From contig JANRKT010000131.1 of NCBI GenBank assembly GCA_033763355.1, forward strand, positions 1 to 5,726: 5,726 nt of DNA, given 5' to 3'. Source of the DNA: JANRKT01 sp033763355 (lineage in GTDB: Bacteria > Bacteroidota > Bacteroidia > Chitinophagales > Chitinophagaceae). The notes beneath the pieces were generated by a model, which did no database searches, was not told the origin of the DNA, and saw only the letters and a program-made list of their open reading frames with translations. The position numbers and the translations under genes are program-made. Shown here piece after piece: positions 1-4,689 of this stretch (position 1 is its first letter; the number at the start of each line of letters is the position of its first letter).

Positions 1-221
1 AGCCCGGTGGTTAAAAGCAAACGTATTTCGGGGGAAAAAAAATCTGCCTTTGCTGATAAGGCATAAAATAACCCGATAAGAAAACAGCCGGCGAGGTTTA
101 CTGCAAAAGTGCCGAAAGGAAAAGTATGCGGATGTATTTCATACACCCATTTTGAAAGCAGGAAACGGGCAATGCTGCCCGCTGCACCGCCTAAACCCAC
201 AAGCAGGATATTCTTTAGCAT
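1..221 (-). CDS. crcB: Fluoride channel CrcB/FluC, N-terminal part (cut by window edge)
   Basis: The first 73 residues of a small four-helix membrane protein are visible; the C-terminal part lies beyond the left edge. Family hallmarks are present in order: a first hydrophobic helix with GLGGAAGSIARF (residues 9-20, the G-x-x-G-x-x-x-R pattern), then PFGTFAVNLAGCFLIG (35-50), which holds the conserved Asn42 of the pore, then the beginning of the third segment, EIRLLLTTG (65-73). The phenylalanine-rich GGFTTFSTF segment expected next is not in the window. CrcB/FluC forms a dual-topology dimer in the inner membrane and exports toxic fluoride (family knowledge). The ATG at 221 gives a normal family N-terminus. 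The gene lies on the same strand as, and 112 bases downstream of, the lipoprotein gene, so read-through from phoH is possible but unproven. No fluoride riboswitch was recognised in the gap. Confidence 0.9.
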   Translation of the reverse strand, partial: MLKNILLVGLGGAAGSIARFLLSKWVYEIHPHTFPFGTFAVNLAGCFLIGLFYALSAKADFFSPEIRLLLTTG

Positions 222-280
222 TGTTTTGCAAATTAATCCCCTGTAGATTTATATAACATCTCTGTATGGCGGGGATATGT

Positions 281-328
281 TGTGTAAATCTGTGTAACCT
301 GCCTGCCGCAGGCAAGTCTGTGGCAAAC
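281..328. repeat. Imperfect 10-bp tandem repeat interrupted by a palindrome
   Basis: Three related units are seen: TGTGTAAATC (281-290), TGTGTAACCT (291-300) and TGTGGCAAAC (319-328). Between the second and third sits a perfect 15-base palindrome, TGCCTGC-C-GCAGGCA (300-314). Strings of this type (ATCTGTGTAA..., and GC-rich TGCC/GGCA palindromes) are, from memory, widespread in intergenic DNA of Bacteroidota. The block fills most of the gap between the end of the lipoprotein gene and the start of crcB. The palindrome could fold in the transcript, but no T-run follows on either strand, so I do not call it a terminator. Confidence 0.6.
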
Positions 329-333
329 AAATT

Positions 334-750
334 TTATTCAACCGGCAGGTTGCCTGAAAAAGTATAACTGAAATCAACCCACCATTCGCCGTCTTTCTTA
401 ACTACTTTTATTTCACTTATTTTTTTAGAGTAAGAATTTGAAAAATTGATAACCGACACCGTATCACTGATGGTTTCAGCTTTATTAACAATAATGGAAG
501 CCGACTTTAAACCGCTGAGCTCTTCCCGTGGTCTTTTCTTCATGTAATCTTCATAGCGATTAAAAAGCCGCAGGTCTTCTTCTTCCGGCACAACATACAG
601 CTCCGCTTTTTTATAATTGCCGTCAAGCGTGGCACGTATAAATTCAAGGCCTGCATTCAGGGCATCATCAGGTTTTTTAAAACCTTCCGGTGTGGTGCAG
701 GCGAAAAAAAACGCTGCTGTAAAAAACAATGTTGGCAGAATTTTAATCAT
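334..750 (-). CDS. Small putative lipoprotein with an NTF2/DUF4878-like domain
   Basis: This encodes 138 residues with an N-terminal lipoprotein-type signal: MIK, a hydrophobic run (ILPTLFFTAAFFFA, 4-17), then Cys18 as the likely lipidated residue. The lipobox FFAC is loose. The mature part begins with a helical PDDALNAGLEFIRATLDGNYKKA-type stretch (about 27-49), then a charged central region, and ends in beta strands with DGEWWVDFSYTF (120-131). A helix with a 'gNYkkA' turn followed by strands closing on 'dGeWwV' resembles the DUF4878/NTF2-like lipoproteins; this is a resemblance, not a firm family call, and no catalytic residues are evident. I chose the ATG at 750 rather than the in-frame ATG at 789 because it starts right at the signal peptide and has AGGAAGG just upstream. 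It overlaps the phoH 3' end by 8 bases, implying cotranscription and possible translational coupling. Function unknown; probably envelope-anchored. Confidence 0.75.
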   Translation of the reverse strand: MIKILPTLFFTAAFFFACTTPEGFKKPDDALNAGLEFIRATLDGNYKKAELYVVPEEEDLRLFNRYEDYMKKRPREELSGLKSASIIVNKAETISDTVSVINFSNSYSKKISEIKVVKKDGEWWVDFSYTFSGNLPVE

Positions 751-1723
751 GACCTTCCTGCCTGTTGTCTTTTTGTCTTTCTTTATCATAAGCCCTGATG
801 ATGGCTTTTACCAGGCGGTGGCGTACCACATCATCTTCGTCCAGCTCAATATGTGCAATGCCATCAATGTTCTTCAATATCCTCGTTGCTTTTTCCAAAC
901 CGCTTTTCTGGTTGCGTGGCAGGTCAATCTGCGTCAGGTCGCCGGTAATGATGGCTTTTGCATTGGCGCCTATCCTGGTTAAAAACATTTTTATCTGCAG
1001 GTCGGTTGCATTCTGCGCTTCATCAAGAATGATATACGCATTATCAAGCGTACGTCCACGCATGTAAGCCAGCGGTGCAATTTCAATAACCCTTGTGCTC
1101 ATGTAATAACCCAGCTTATCAGCCGGTATCATATCATCCAGCGCATCATACAAGGGGCGCAGGTAGGGATCAATCTTTTCTTTCAGGTCGCCGGGAAGAA
1201 AGCCCAGGCTTTCACCTGCTTCAACAGCCGGCCTGGTAAGGATGATCTTTTTGACCATCTTGTTTTTCAGTGCACGTACGGCCAGTGCTACTGCCGTATA
1301 AGTTTTACCGGTACCTGCAGGCCCTATGGCAAAGATGATGTCGTTGCGGTCAGACATGGTAACCATTTTTTTCTGGTTCTGTGTCCGTGCCCGTACGCTT
1401 TTTCCGTTGGGGCCGAAAACGAGGATGTCATTGGGATTGCGTTCAATGAAGTTGTCAACCGTTTCCGCATCATCGCCGCCAAGTATCTGTTCAAAATAAT
1501 TTTCGCTGACGTGGCCGTTCCTTTCGAGGTACTGGATGATCAGCTCAATTTTTTCTTTGGCGTTTTCAATGTGTTCCGGCGCCCCGCTGAGTTTAATTTG
1601 TGTGCCGCGGCTGAGGATTTTCAACAGGGGGAACTTTTTTTTGAGGATGTCTAATTTGCCATTGTTAACCCCGAAGAATTCGATAGGGTTAACGGTTTCA
1701 AGGTTAATAATAGTTTCTGTCAA
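743..1723 (-). CDS. phoH: PhoH-like ATPase (YbeZ/PhoL type)
   Basis: This 326-residue protein has the full PhoH architecture. An N-terminal KH-like segment (about 15-67, FFGVNNGKLDILKKKFP...) is followed by a P-loop NTPase domain with Walker A GPAGTGKT (134-141), the family block TRPAVEAGESLGFLPGDLK (163-181), Walker B IILDEAQN (231-238), the GDLTQIDLP motif (261-269) and VRHRLV near the end (300-305). PhoH proteins bind ATP and RNA and are linked to RNA processing and ribosome-associated functions, usually near the endoribonuclease YbeY; no ybeY is present here. Length is normal. The start is TTG: the preceding in-frame stop is at 1736-1738 with no ATG or GTG between, and the TTG gives a natural N-terminus (TETIINLETVNP). 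A promoter-like site lies about 70-100 bases upstream. It is the first gene of a probable phoH-lipoprotein operon. The enzyme family is certain; the physiological role is inferred. Confidence 0.95.
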   Translation of the reverse strand: MTETIINLETVNPIEFFGVNNGKLDILKKKFPLLKILSRGTQIKLSGAPEHIENAKEKIELIIQYLERNGHVSENYFEQILGGDDAETVDNFIERNPNDILVFGPNGKSVRARTQNQKKMVTMSDRNDIIFAIGPAGTGKTYTAVALAVRALKNKMVKKIILTRPAVEAGESLGFLPGDLKEKIDPYLRPLYDALDDMIPADKLGYYMSTRVIEIAPLAYMRGRTLDNAYIILDEAQNATDLQIKMFLTRIGANAKAIITGDLTQIDLPRNQKSGLEKATRILKNIDGIAHIELDEDDVVRHRLVKAIIRAYDKERQKDNRQEGHD

Positions 1724-1790
1724 AGCGCTTCTGTTTTAGGTTCACAATATGTTCCCGCATGATGCAGGATTTACTAACCACCCATCTCTT

Positions 1791-1824
1791 CAAATATAAT
1801 TATTTGATGCTGATTTAACGCAAA
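1791..1824 (-). promoter_or_regulatory. Bacteroidota-type promoter for phoH
   Basis: On the minus strand TTTG (1824-1821) is followed after 22 bases by TATATTTG (1798-1791), a full match to the TAnnTTTG -7 element used by the primary sigma factor of Bacteroidota. The spacing is at the long end of the accepted range. Transcription would start near 1784, giving a leader of about 60 bases before the TTG start of phoH. Confidence 0.55.
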
Positions 1825-1957
1825 GTTAGTTATCAACAGGATGTGGGAAAGCAGGCGTGGCTGCCGCCTGTATTGAATTTCAAAAATATTAACGAATGTA
1901 AAAACCGGCTGATGCAAATGCACGTATGAAAACCATCCCTTGTTCACATTTTAAAAC

Positions 1958-1962
1958 GGAGG
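1958..1962 (+). promoter_or_regulatory. Strong Shine-Dalgarno for the globin gene
   Basis: GGAGG lies five bases before the ATG at 1968. It decides the start against the in-frame ATG at 1926, which would put 14 extra residues (including Cys, Ser and His) ahead of a well-formed signal peptide. Such strong Shine-Dalgarno sites are uncommon in Bacteroidota, and the other genes of this window mostly lack them. Confidence 0.75.
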
Positions 1963-1967
1963 TTAAT

Positions 1968-2408
1968 ATGAGAAAACATTTTTTGCTGAAAACTGCTTTA
2001 AGCATTTTCCTTTTCATGGTTGTTATTGCTTCAGTTTCTCAGGCACAGTCGCTGTACAAACGCATTGGCGGTTATGATGCCATTGCTGCCGTTACTGATG
2101 ATTTTATAGGCAGGCTGGTTACCGATCCATCGCTTGCCAAATTCTTCGGTGGCCACGGCGGGGATTCGCAGAAGAAAATCCGCATGCACGTCATCAACAT
2201 GGTATGCGAAGCCACCGGCGGACCATGTAACTATACCGGCCGGGATATGAAAACAACACATAAAGGTTTGGCGATTTCAGAAGCTGACTGGAATACGGCA
2301 GTTGGGCATTTTAAAGCCACATTGAAAAAATTTAATGTGCCCGCCAAAGAATCTGATGAGCTGGTAGCGATTGTGGGGAGTGTGAAAAAGGATATTGTGG
2401 AGAAATAA
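1968..2408 (+). CDS. Secreted group 1 truncated hemoglobin
   Basis: This 146-residue protein has a Sec signal peptide (MRKH, hydrophobic core about 10-21, likely cleavage near SQAQ at 24-27), so the globin should act in the periplasm or outside. The mature part is a truncated hemoglobin: LYKRIGGYDAI (29-39), the helix B segment TDDFIGRL (43-50), FFGGH (59-63), ATGGPCNYTG (82-91), and MKTTHKGL (94-101) with His98 as the proximal heme ligand. Aligned from memory with mycobacterial GlbN, the B10 position is Ile47 rather than the usual Tyr. His74 falls at the E10 position, which is the distal heme ligand in cyanobacterial GlbN. Cys80 and Cys87 flank the GGP turn and could form a disulfide after export. 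The family binds O2, NO or CO; the actual ligand and role here are unknown. It stands alone, divergent from phoH and convergent with the thioredoxin-fold gene. Confidence 0.92.
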   Translation: MRKHFLLKTALSIFLFMVVIASVSQAQSLYKRIGGYDAIAAVTDDFIGRLVTDPSLAKFFGGHGGDSQKKIRMHVINMVCEATGGPCNYTGRDMKTTHKGLAISEADWNTAVGHFKATLKKFNVPAKESDELVAIVGSVKKDIVEK

Positions 2409-2417
2409 AACCTTACC

Positions 2418-2449
2418 CATGCCCCTCTCCCAAAGCAGAGGGAGGCATG
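2418..2449. repeat. GC-rich hairpin in the convergent intergenic region
   Basis: An inverted repeat pairs CATGCC (2418-2423) with GGCATG (2444-2449). It continues inward through a C-A mismatch, a C-G pair, a T-G wobble and CTC/GAG, leaving a loop of about eight bases. It lies nine bases after the globin stop. There is no T-run after it, so it could end or protect the globin transcript but is not a canonical intrinsic terminator. The CCCCTCTCC...GAGGG make-up resembles short palindromic repeats often seen between genes in Bacteroidota. I see no gene or other clear signal in the rest of the gap (2450-2660). Confidence 0.55.
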
Positions 2450-2664
2450 CAAATGGAAAGCACTCCGGTGAAGGATGGCTGGGGAAACAGGTAAAGCAAC
2501 TGGGACATTATATTTTGGTAACCTCAGAAAAACTTGTTTCTTATTTTTTGCGATAGGGCTCAAAATCCATCGCTATTAAAGAAGACATGGCAATCCCAGG
2601 TTACATTTTTTTATTCTCAGTAGTTTATGTAAAAGCTTTCCGTTTTCAGAAGTCAAAGGCCTTG

Positions 2665-2685
2665 CCCCCTTTAGGGGGACGGGGG
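2665..2685. repeat. Palindromic G/C repeat overlapping the 3' end of a gene
   Basis: CCCCC-TTTA-GGGGG (2665-2678) is a perfect hairpin, or a 6-bp stem with a 2-base loop. It is followed by AC and a second GGGGG (2681-2685), which could pair with the same C-run as an alternative. Read on the minus strand it contributes the final Pro-Pro-Ser-Pro codons and, in the loop, the TAA stop of the thioredoxin-fold gene. Sequences of this form recur in Bacteroidota intergenic DNA (from memory). Confidence 0.6.
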
Positions 2686-3177
2686 TTTTACTCCCTCCAG
2701 CAGTTTATCAATCTTTGCACCCCCTTCGTAAACTTTAAAGAGTGATTCGCTCCTGTCATAAATTGCAATAAACGGGGCGAAGCGGATGCGGAAAAAAGGA
2801 CCGAAAAAATATTTCACATCACGGCCCAGGTAAATATTGGGATATTTTGCCAAACCATATTTTTCATTGAACCAGCGCATTTTTTCCATTGGCTGGTAAG
2901 TGGTCATGACAATTTGTGTATTGCCCAGCAATTTTATGTTTGCTGTGATGATCTCTGTTTGTTTCTGGCAATGATCACAATCAGGGCTAAAGAGCATGAT
3001 AATGGTTGGTATCCCTGTCTTTAAATCAGTTTTAGTTATCCATGTAACGCTGTCAGTTTTTAATATGCTGAATTGCGGAAGCACAGGTACCCGCAGATAG
3101 GGTGCAATGCTGTCGTTTTGAGCTGCGGCTGTTTCAGAAATAATAACCACTACTAACAGCAAAATAATTCTTTTCAT
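2671..3177 (-). CDS. Exported thioredoxin-fold protein with a CDHC active site
   Basis: This encodes 168 residues. A signal peptide (MKR, then IILLLVVVII, cleavage probably near AAAQ at 17-20) precedes a thioredoxin-like domain. The core strand IPTIIMLFSPDCDHCQKQ (56-73) carries the redox pair Cys67/Cys70 as C-D-H-C at the start of a helix, and RFAPFIAIYD (132-141) supplies the expected cis-proline, Pro135. The layout resembles TlpA/ResA-like thiol oxidoreductases of the Bacteroidota periplasm, which reduce or isomerise disulfides; the substrate is unknown. Length is typical of a minimal single-domain member. The start at 3177 is chosen because MKR leads straight into the signal peptide; ATG at 3186 (adding MSA) is equally plausible, and a longer TTG-started form from 3216 is less so. 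The last residues (PPSP) and the stop come from a palindromic repeat. No partner gene is adjacent on this strand. Confidence 0.85.
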   Translation of the reverse strand: MKRIILLLVVVIISETAAAQNDSIAPYLRVPVLPQFSILKTDSVTWITKTDLKTGIPTIIMLFSPDCDHCQKQTEIITANIKLLGNTQIVMTTYQPMEKMRWFNEKYGLAKYPNIYLGRDVKYFFGPFFRIRFAPFIAIYDRSESLFKVYEGGAKIDKLLEGVKPPSP

Positions 3178-3256
3178 GGCTGACATGTTATAAAGATAGC
3201 AGCTAAAACCGTGCAATTACCGGCTATTTCTGTTAAGCATTTTGAAAATAACCTGC

Positions 3257-3287
3257 TTGGCTGAAAAAGCAATTTGGCCTACATTTG
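3257..3287 (+). promoter_or_regulatory. Bacteroidota-type promoter for efp
   Basis: TTG (3257-3259) and TACATTTG (3280-3287), a full match to TAnnTTTG, are separated by 20 bases, the preferred spacing. Transcription would start near 3294, giving an unusually long leader of about 107 bases before efp. This is the best promoter candidate in the window. Confidence 0.65.
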
Positions 3288-3377
3288 CGGCCTTCATTCA
3301 TAGCTAAAAGAATGGAGCGGGCAGCAACCTGGAACGGACTTGTGTAAACTGTATGAAGCCCGGCTACATCTAAAATT

Positions 3378-3400
3378 GTAATTCGTAAATCGTAATTCGT
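3378..3400. repeat. Direct repeat GTAATTCGT abutting the efp start codon
   Basis: Two copies of GTAATTCGT (3378-3386 and 3392-3400) are separated by AAATC, a 14-base period. The second copy ends one base before the efp ATG, where a ribosome-binding site would normally sit. Repeats of the ATTCGTAAT/ATTACGAAT type are, from memory, common intergenic elements in Bacteroidota. No Shine-Dalgarno is visible for efp. Confidence 0.6.
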
Positions 3401-3401
3401 T

Positions 3402-3965
3402 ATGGCTAACACAGCAGATATCAGCAGGGGCATGATCCTGAAACTGGACGGCAGCCTTTATTCCGTAGTGGAGTTTGGTGAAAACAAAACTGCACGTGCA
3501 GCCGCCAAAGTGTGGGCAAAACTTAAGGGGGTTGATAACAACCGCACCATTGAAAAAACATGGAATTCGGGTGATACCATATTCCCCATTCGTGTGGAAA
3601 GAAAAAATTACCAGTACCTGTATAAAGATGATACGGGCTACACTTTTATGGATAATGAGACTTTTGAGCAGGTTTCAGTTTCAGAGAACCTTGTTGATGC
3701 CCCTCAGTTTTTAAAGGAAGGGCAGGAGGTATCGGTTTTATTGAATACTGAAACTGAGGCGCCGATGAGTGTGGAGTTGCCCGATAAAATAGTGGTATTG
3801 GTAACTTATAGCGAACCGGGCGTAAGGGGGGACACTGCAACCCGCACACTGAAACCAGCAACAGTAGAAACCGGCGCTACCGTAATGGTTCCGTTGTTTG
3901 TTAACGAGGGGGAGATGATACGGATCAATACTAAAAGTGGCGAATATGTTGAAAGAGTGAAGTAA
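3402..3965 (+). CDS. efp: Elongation factor P (Arg32-type tip loop)
   Basis: This is full-length EF-P at 187 residues. The three-domain L-shaped factor binds the ribosome between the P and E sites and relieves stalling at consecutive prolines. The N-terminal KOW-like domain (about 1-65) begins ANTADISRGM and carries the tip loop. Domain II includes YLYKDDTGYTFMDNETFEQV (73-92). The C-terminal domain has YSEPGVRGDTATRTLKPAT (136-154) and the family signature ending in VPLFVNEGEMI, and the protein ends GEYVERVK. The tip loop reads NKTARAAA (28-35): the usual PGKG with a modifiable lysine is replaced, and Arg32 sits at the tip, as in the NKSGRNAA loop of Pseudomonas EF-P, which is rhamnosylated by EarP. 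No modification enzyme (EarP, EpmA/B) is in the window. The gene has its own promoter, a leader of about 107 bases and a strong terminator. Confidence 0.97.
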   Translation: MANTADISRGMILKLDGSLYSVVEFGENKTARAAAKVWAKLKGVDNNRTIEKTWNSGDTIFPIRVERKNYQYLYKDDTGYTFMDNETFEQVSVSENLVDAPQFLKEGQEVSVLLNTETEAPMSVELPDKIVVLVTYSEPGVRGDTATRTLKPATVETGATVMVPLFVNEGEMIRINTKSGEYVERVK

Positions 3966-3987
3966 TAAAATAAACTGATTTTAAGAG

Positions 3988-4025
3988 AAAAATGGGCAAA
4001 AACGAACTGATTCTGCCCATTTTTT
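3988..4025 (+). terminator. Rho-independent terminator after efp
   Basis: TGGGCA (3993-3998) pairs with TGCCCA (4014-4019), extended by five A's on the left (3988-3992) and followed by six T's (4020-4025). The loop is 15 bases. It lies 22 bases after the efp stop and has every hallmark of an intrinsic terminator, separating efp from accB. Confidence 0.85.
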
Positions 4026-4053
4026 GTTGGTTTTTGGTGAAAATTGAAAAATT

Positions 4054-4080
4054 TTGGATGGGGAAAGATGCTTACCTTAG
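4054..4080 (+). promoter_or_regulatory. Possible promoter for accB-accC
   Basis: TTG (4054-4056), 16 bases, then TACCTTAG (4073-4080), seven of eight matches to TAnnTTTG. The spacing is slightly short. A start near 4086 would give a leader of about 39 bases before accB. The strong terminator just upstream makes a promoter in this gap likely even though this match is imperfect. Confidence 0.4.
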
Positions 4081-4124
4081 CCCACCTATAAGGTTTTGAT
4101 ATCTTAAACCCAAAATAAGCTACA

Positions 4125-4601
4125 ATGGATTTCAAGCAAATTCAGGAATTGGTCAAAATGATCAATAAGTCCAATATCGGAGAACTCTCCATAGAAGAGA
4201 AAGACTTTAAAATTACCATCAAGCAAAAGAAAGAAGAAAAGATAGTTACGGTTGCTCCGGCCACGGTACAGGCTGCGCCTTTAATGGCAGCTCCTGTTAC
4301 TGCTCCTGCACCGGCGGCAGGTGAGAAACCTAAAGAAGCGGCAGCACCCAAAGCCGATAACCTGGTTGCCATTAAAAGCCCCATGATAGGAACTTTCTAC
4401 CGCCGCTCCGCACCTGATAAACCATTGTTTGCTGAAGTGGGGGATGATGTAAGCCCGGGTAAAGTGGTTTGCATCATAGAAGCCATGAAACTCTTCAATG
4501 AAATTGAAAGCGAGGTATCTGGCAAAATTGTAAAAGTGCTGGTAGAAGACGCTTCACCAGTTGAATATGACCAGCCCCTTTTTCTTGTGGAGCCTGCATA
4601 A
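4125..4601 (+). CDS. accB: Biotin carboxyl carrier protein of acetyl-CoA carboxylase
   Basis: This 158-residue BCCP, close to the usual length, carries the biotin that shuttles carboxyl groups from biotin carboxylase (AccC) to the carboxyltransferase (AccAD) in malonyl-CoA synthesis in the cytoplasm. The N-terminal part (1-40, MDFKQIQELVKMINKSNIGEL start) resembles the AccC-binding region of BCCPs. It is followed by a flexible Ala/Pro linker (about 43-76) and the biotinyl domain (about 79-158). The domain contains the 'thumb' region SPMIGTFYRRSAPDKPLF (85-102) typical of acetyl-CoA carboxylase BCCP, and the biotinylation site EAMK with Lys122 (119-122). The ATG at 4125 gives the standard N-terminus; no Shine-Dalgarno is seen. 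accC follows after 88 bases, as expected for an accBC unit. Confidence 0.97.
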   Translation: MDFKQIQELVKMINKSNIGELSIEEKDFKITIKQKKEEKIVTVAPATVQAAPLMAAPVTAPAPAAGEKPKEAAAPKADNLVAIKSPMIGTFYRRSAPDKPLFAEVGDDVSPGKVVCIIEAMKLFNEIESEVSGKIVKVLVEDASPVEYDQPLFLVEPA

Positions 4602-4602
4602 G

Positions 4603-4665
4603 TCAAAAGTAAAAAGGATAGACTATAAAGATGAAATTATGGTTTGCCAGGATTTTGACTTTTGA
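4603..4665. repeat. Imperfect inverted repeat in the accB-accC gap
   Basis: TCAAAAGTAAAA (4603-4614) is repeated in inverted form as TTTTGACTTTTGA (4653-4665), matching at 12 of 13 positions with a single one-base gap. The spacer is 38 bases. The left arm begins two bases after the accB stop and the right arm ends 24 bases before the accC start. The AGTCAAAAGTCAAAA motif is, from memory, a common intergenic repeat in Bacteroidota. In the transcript it could form an A/U-rich stem between the two genes. There is no GC-rich stem, so it is unlikely to be a full terminator. Confidence 0.5.
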
Positions 4666-4689
4666 TTATTTAATTTTTAATCATTGCCT

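Noticed and set aside
222..240. TTAATTTG just upstream of crcB as a -7 element (minus strand)
   Set aside because: One key base mismatches, no -33 partner is seen at proper distance, and it lies too close to the ATG.
1830..1848. TTATCAACA followed by ATGTGGGAA, resembling two inverted DnaA boxes
   Set aside because: One copy has a single mismatch to TTATCCACA and the other is poor. There is no AT-rich unwinding region, dnaA or dnaN nearby, so this is likely chance upstream of the phoH promoter.
1870..1900. AT-rich TTGAATTT...TATTAACG as a globin promoter
   Set aside because: It does not match TAnnTTTG at a sensible distance; I could not identify the globin promoter.
1926..1967. Upstream in-frame ATG extending the globin by 14 residues
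   Set aside because: The extension would bury the signal peptide behind a polar stretch, and the GGAGG site clearly serves the ATG at 1968.
2231..2563. Minus-strand 110-codon open frame across the globin 3' end and the intergenic region
   Set aside because: It lies opposite the conserved globin, has no recognisable domain and low-complexity content, so it is a shadow frame.
3191..3215. TATCTTTA with an upstream TTG as a promoter for the thioredoxin-fold gene on the minus strand
   Set aside because: The spacing is only 15 bases and the -7 match is incomplete; the implied transcript would start almost at the start codon.
3233..3433. Minus-strand 66-codon frame over the efp leader containing an ITNYDLRIT-like stretch
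   Set aside because: That stretch is the translation of the GTAATTCGT repeat, a known kind of spurious ORF in Bacteroidota; it runs through the efp promoter and start.
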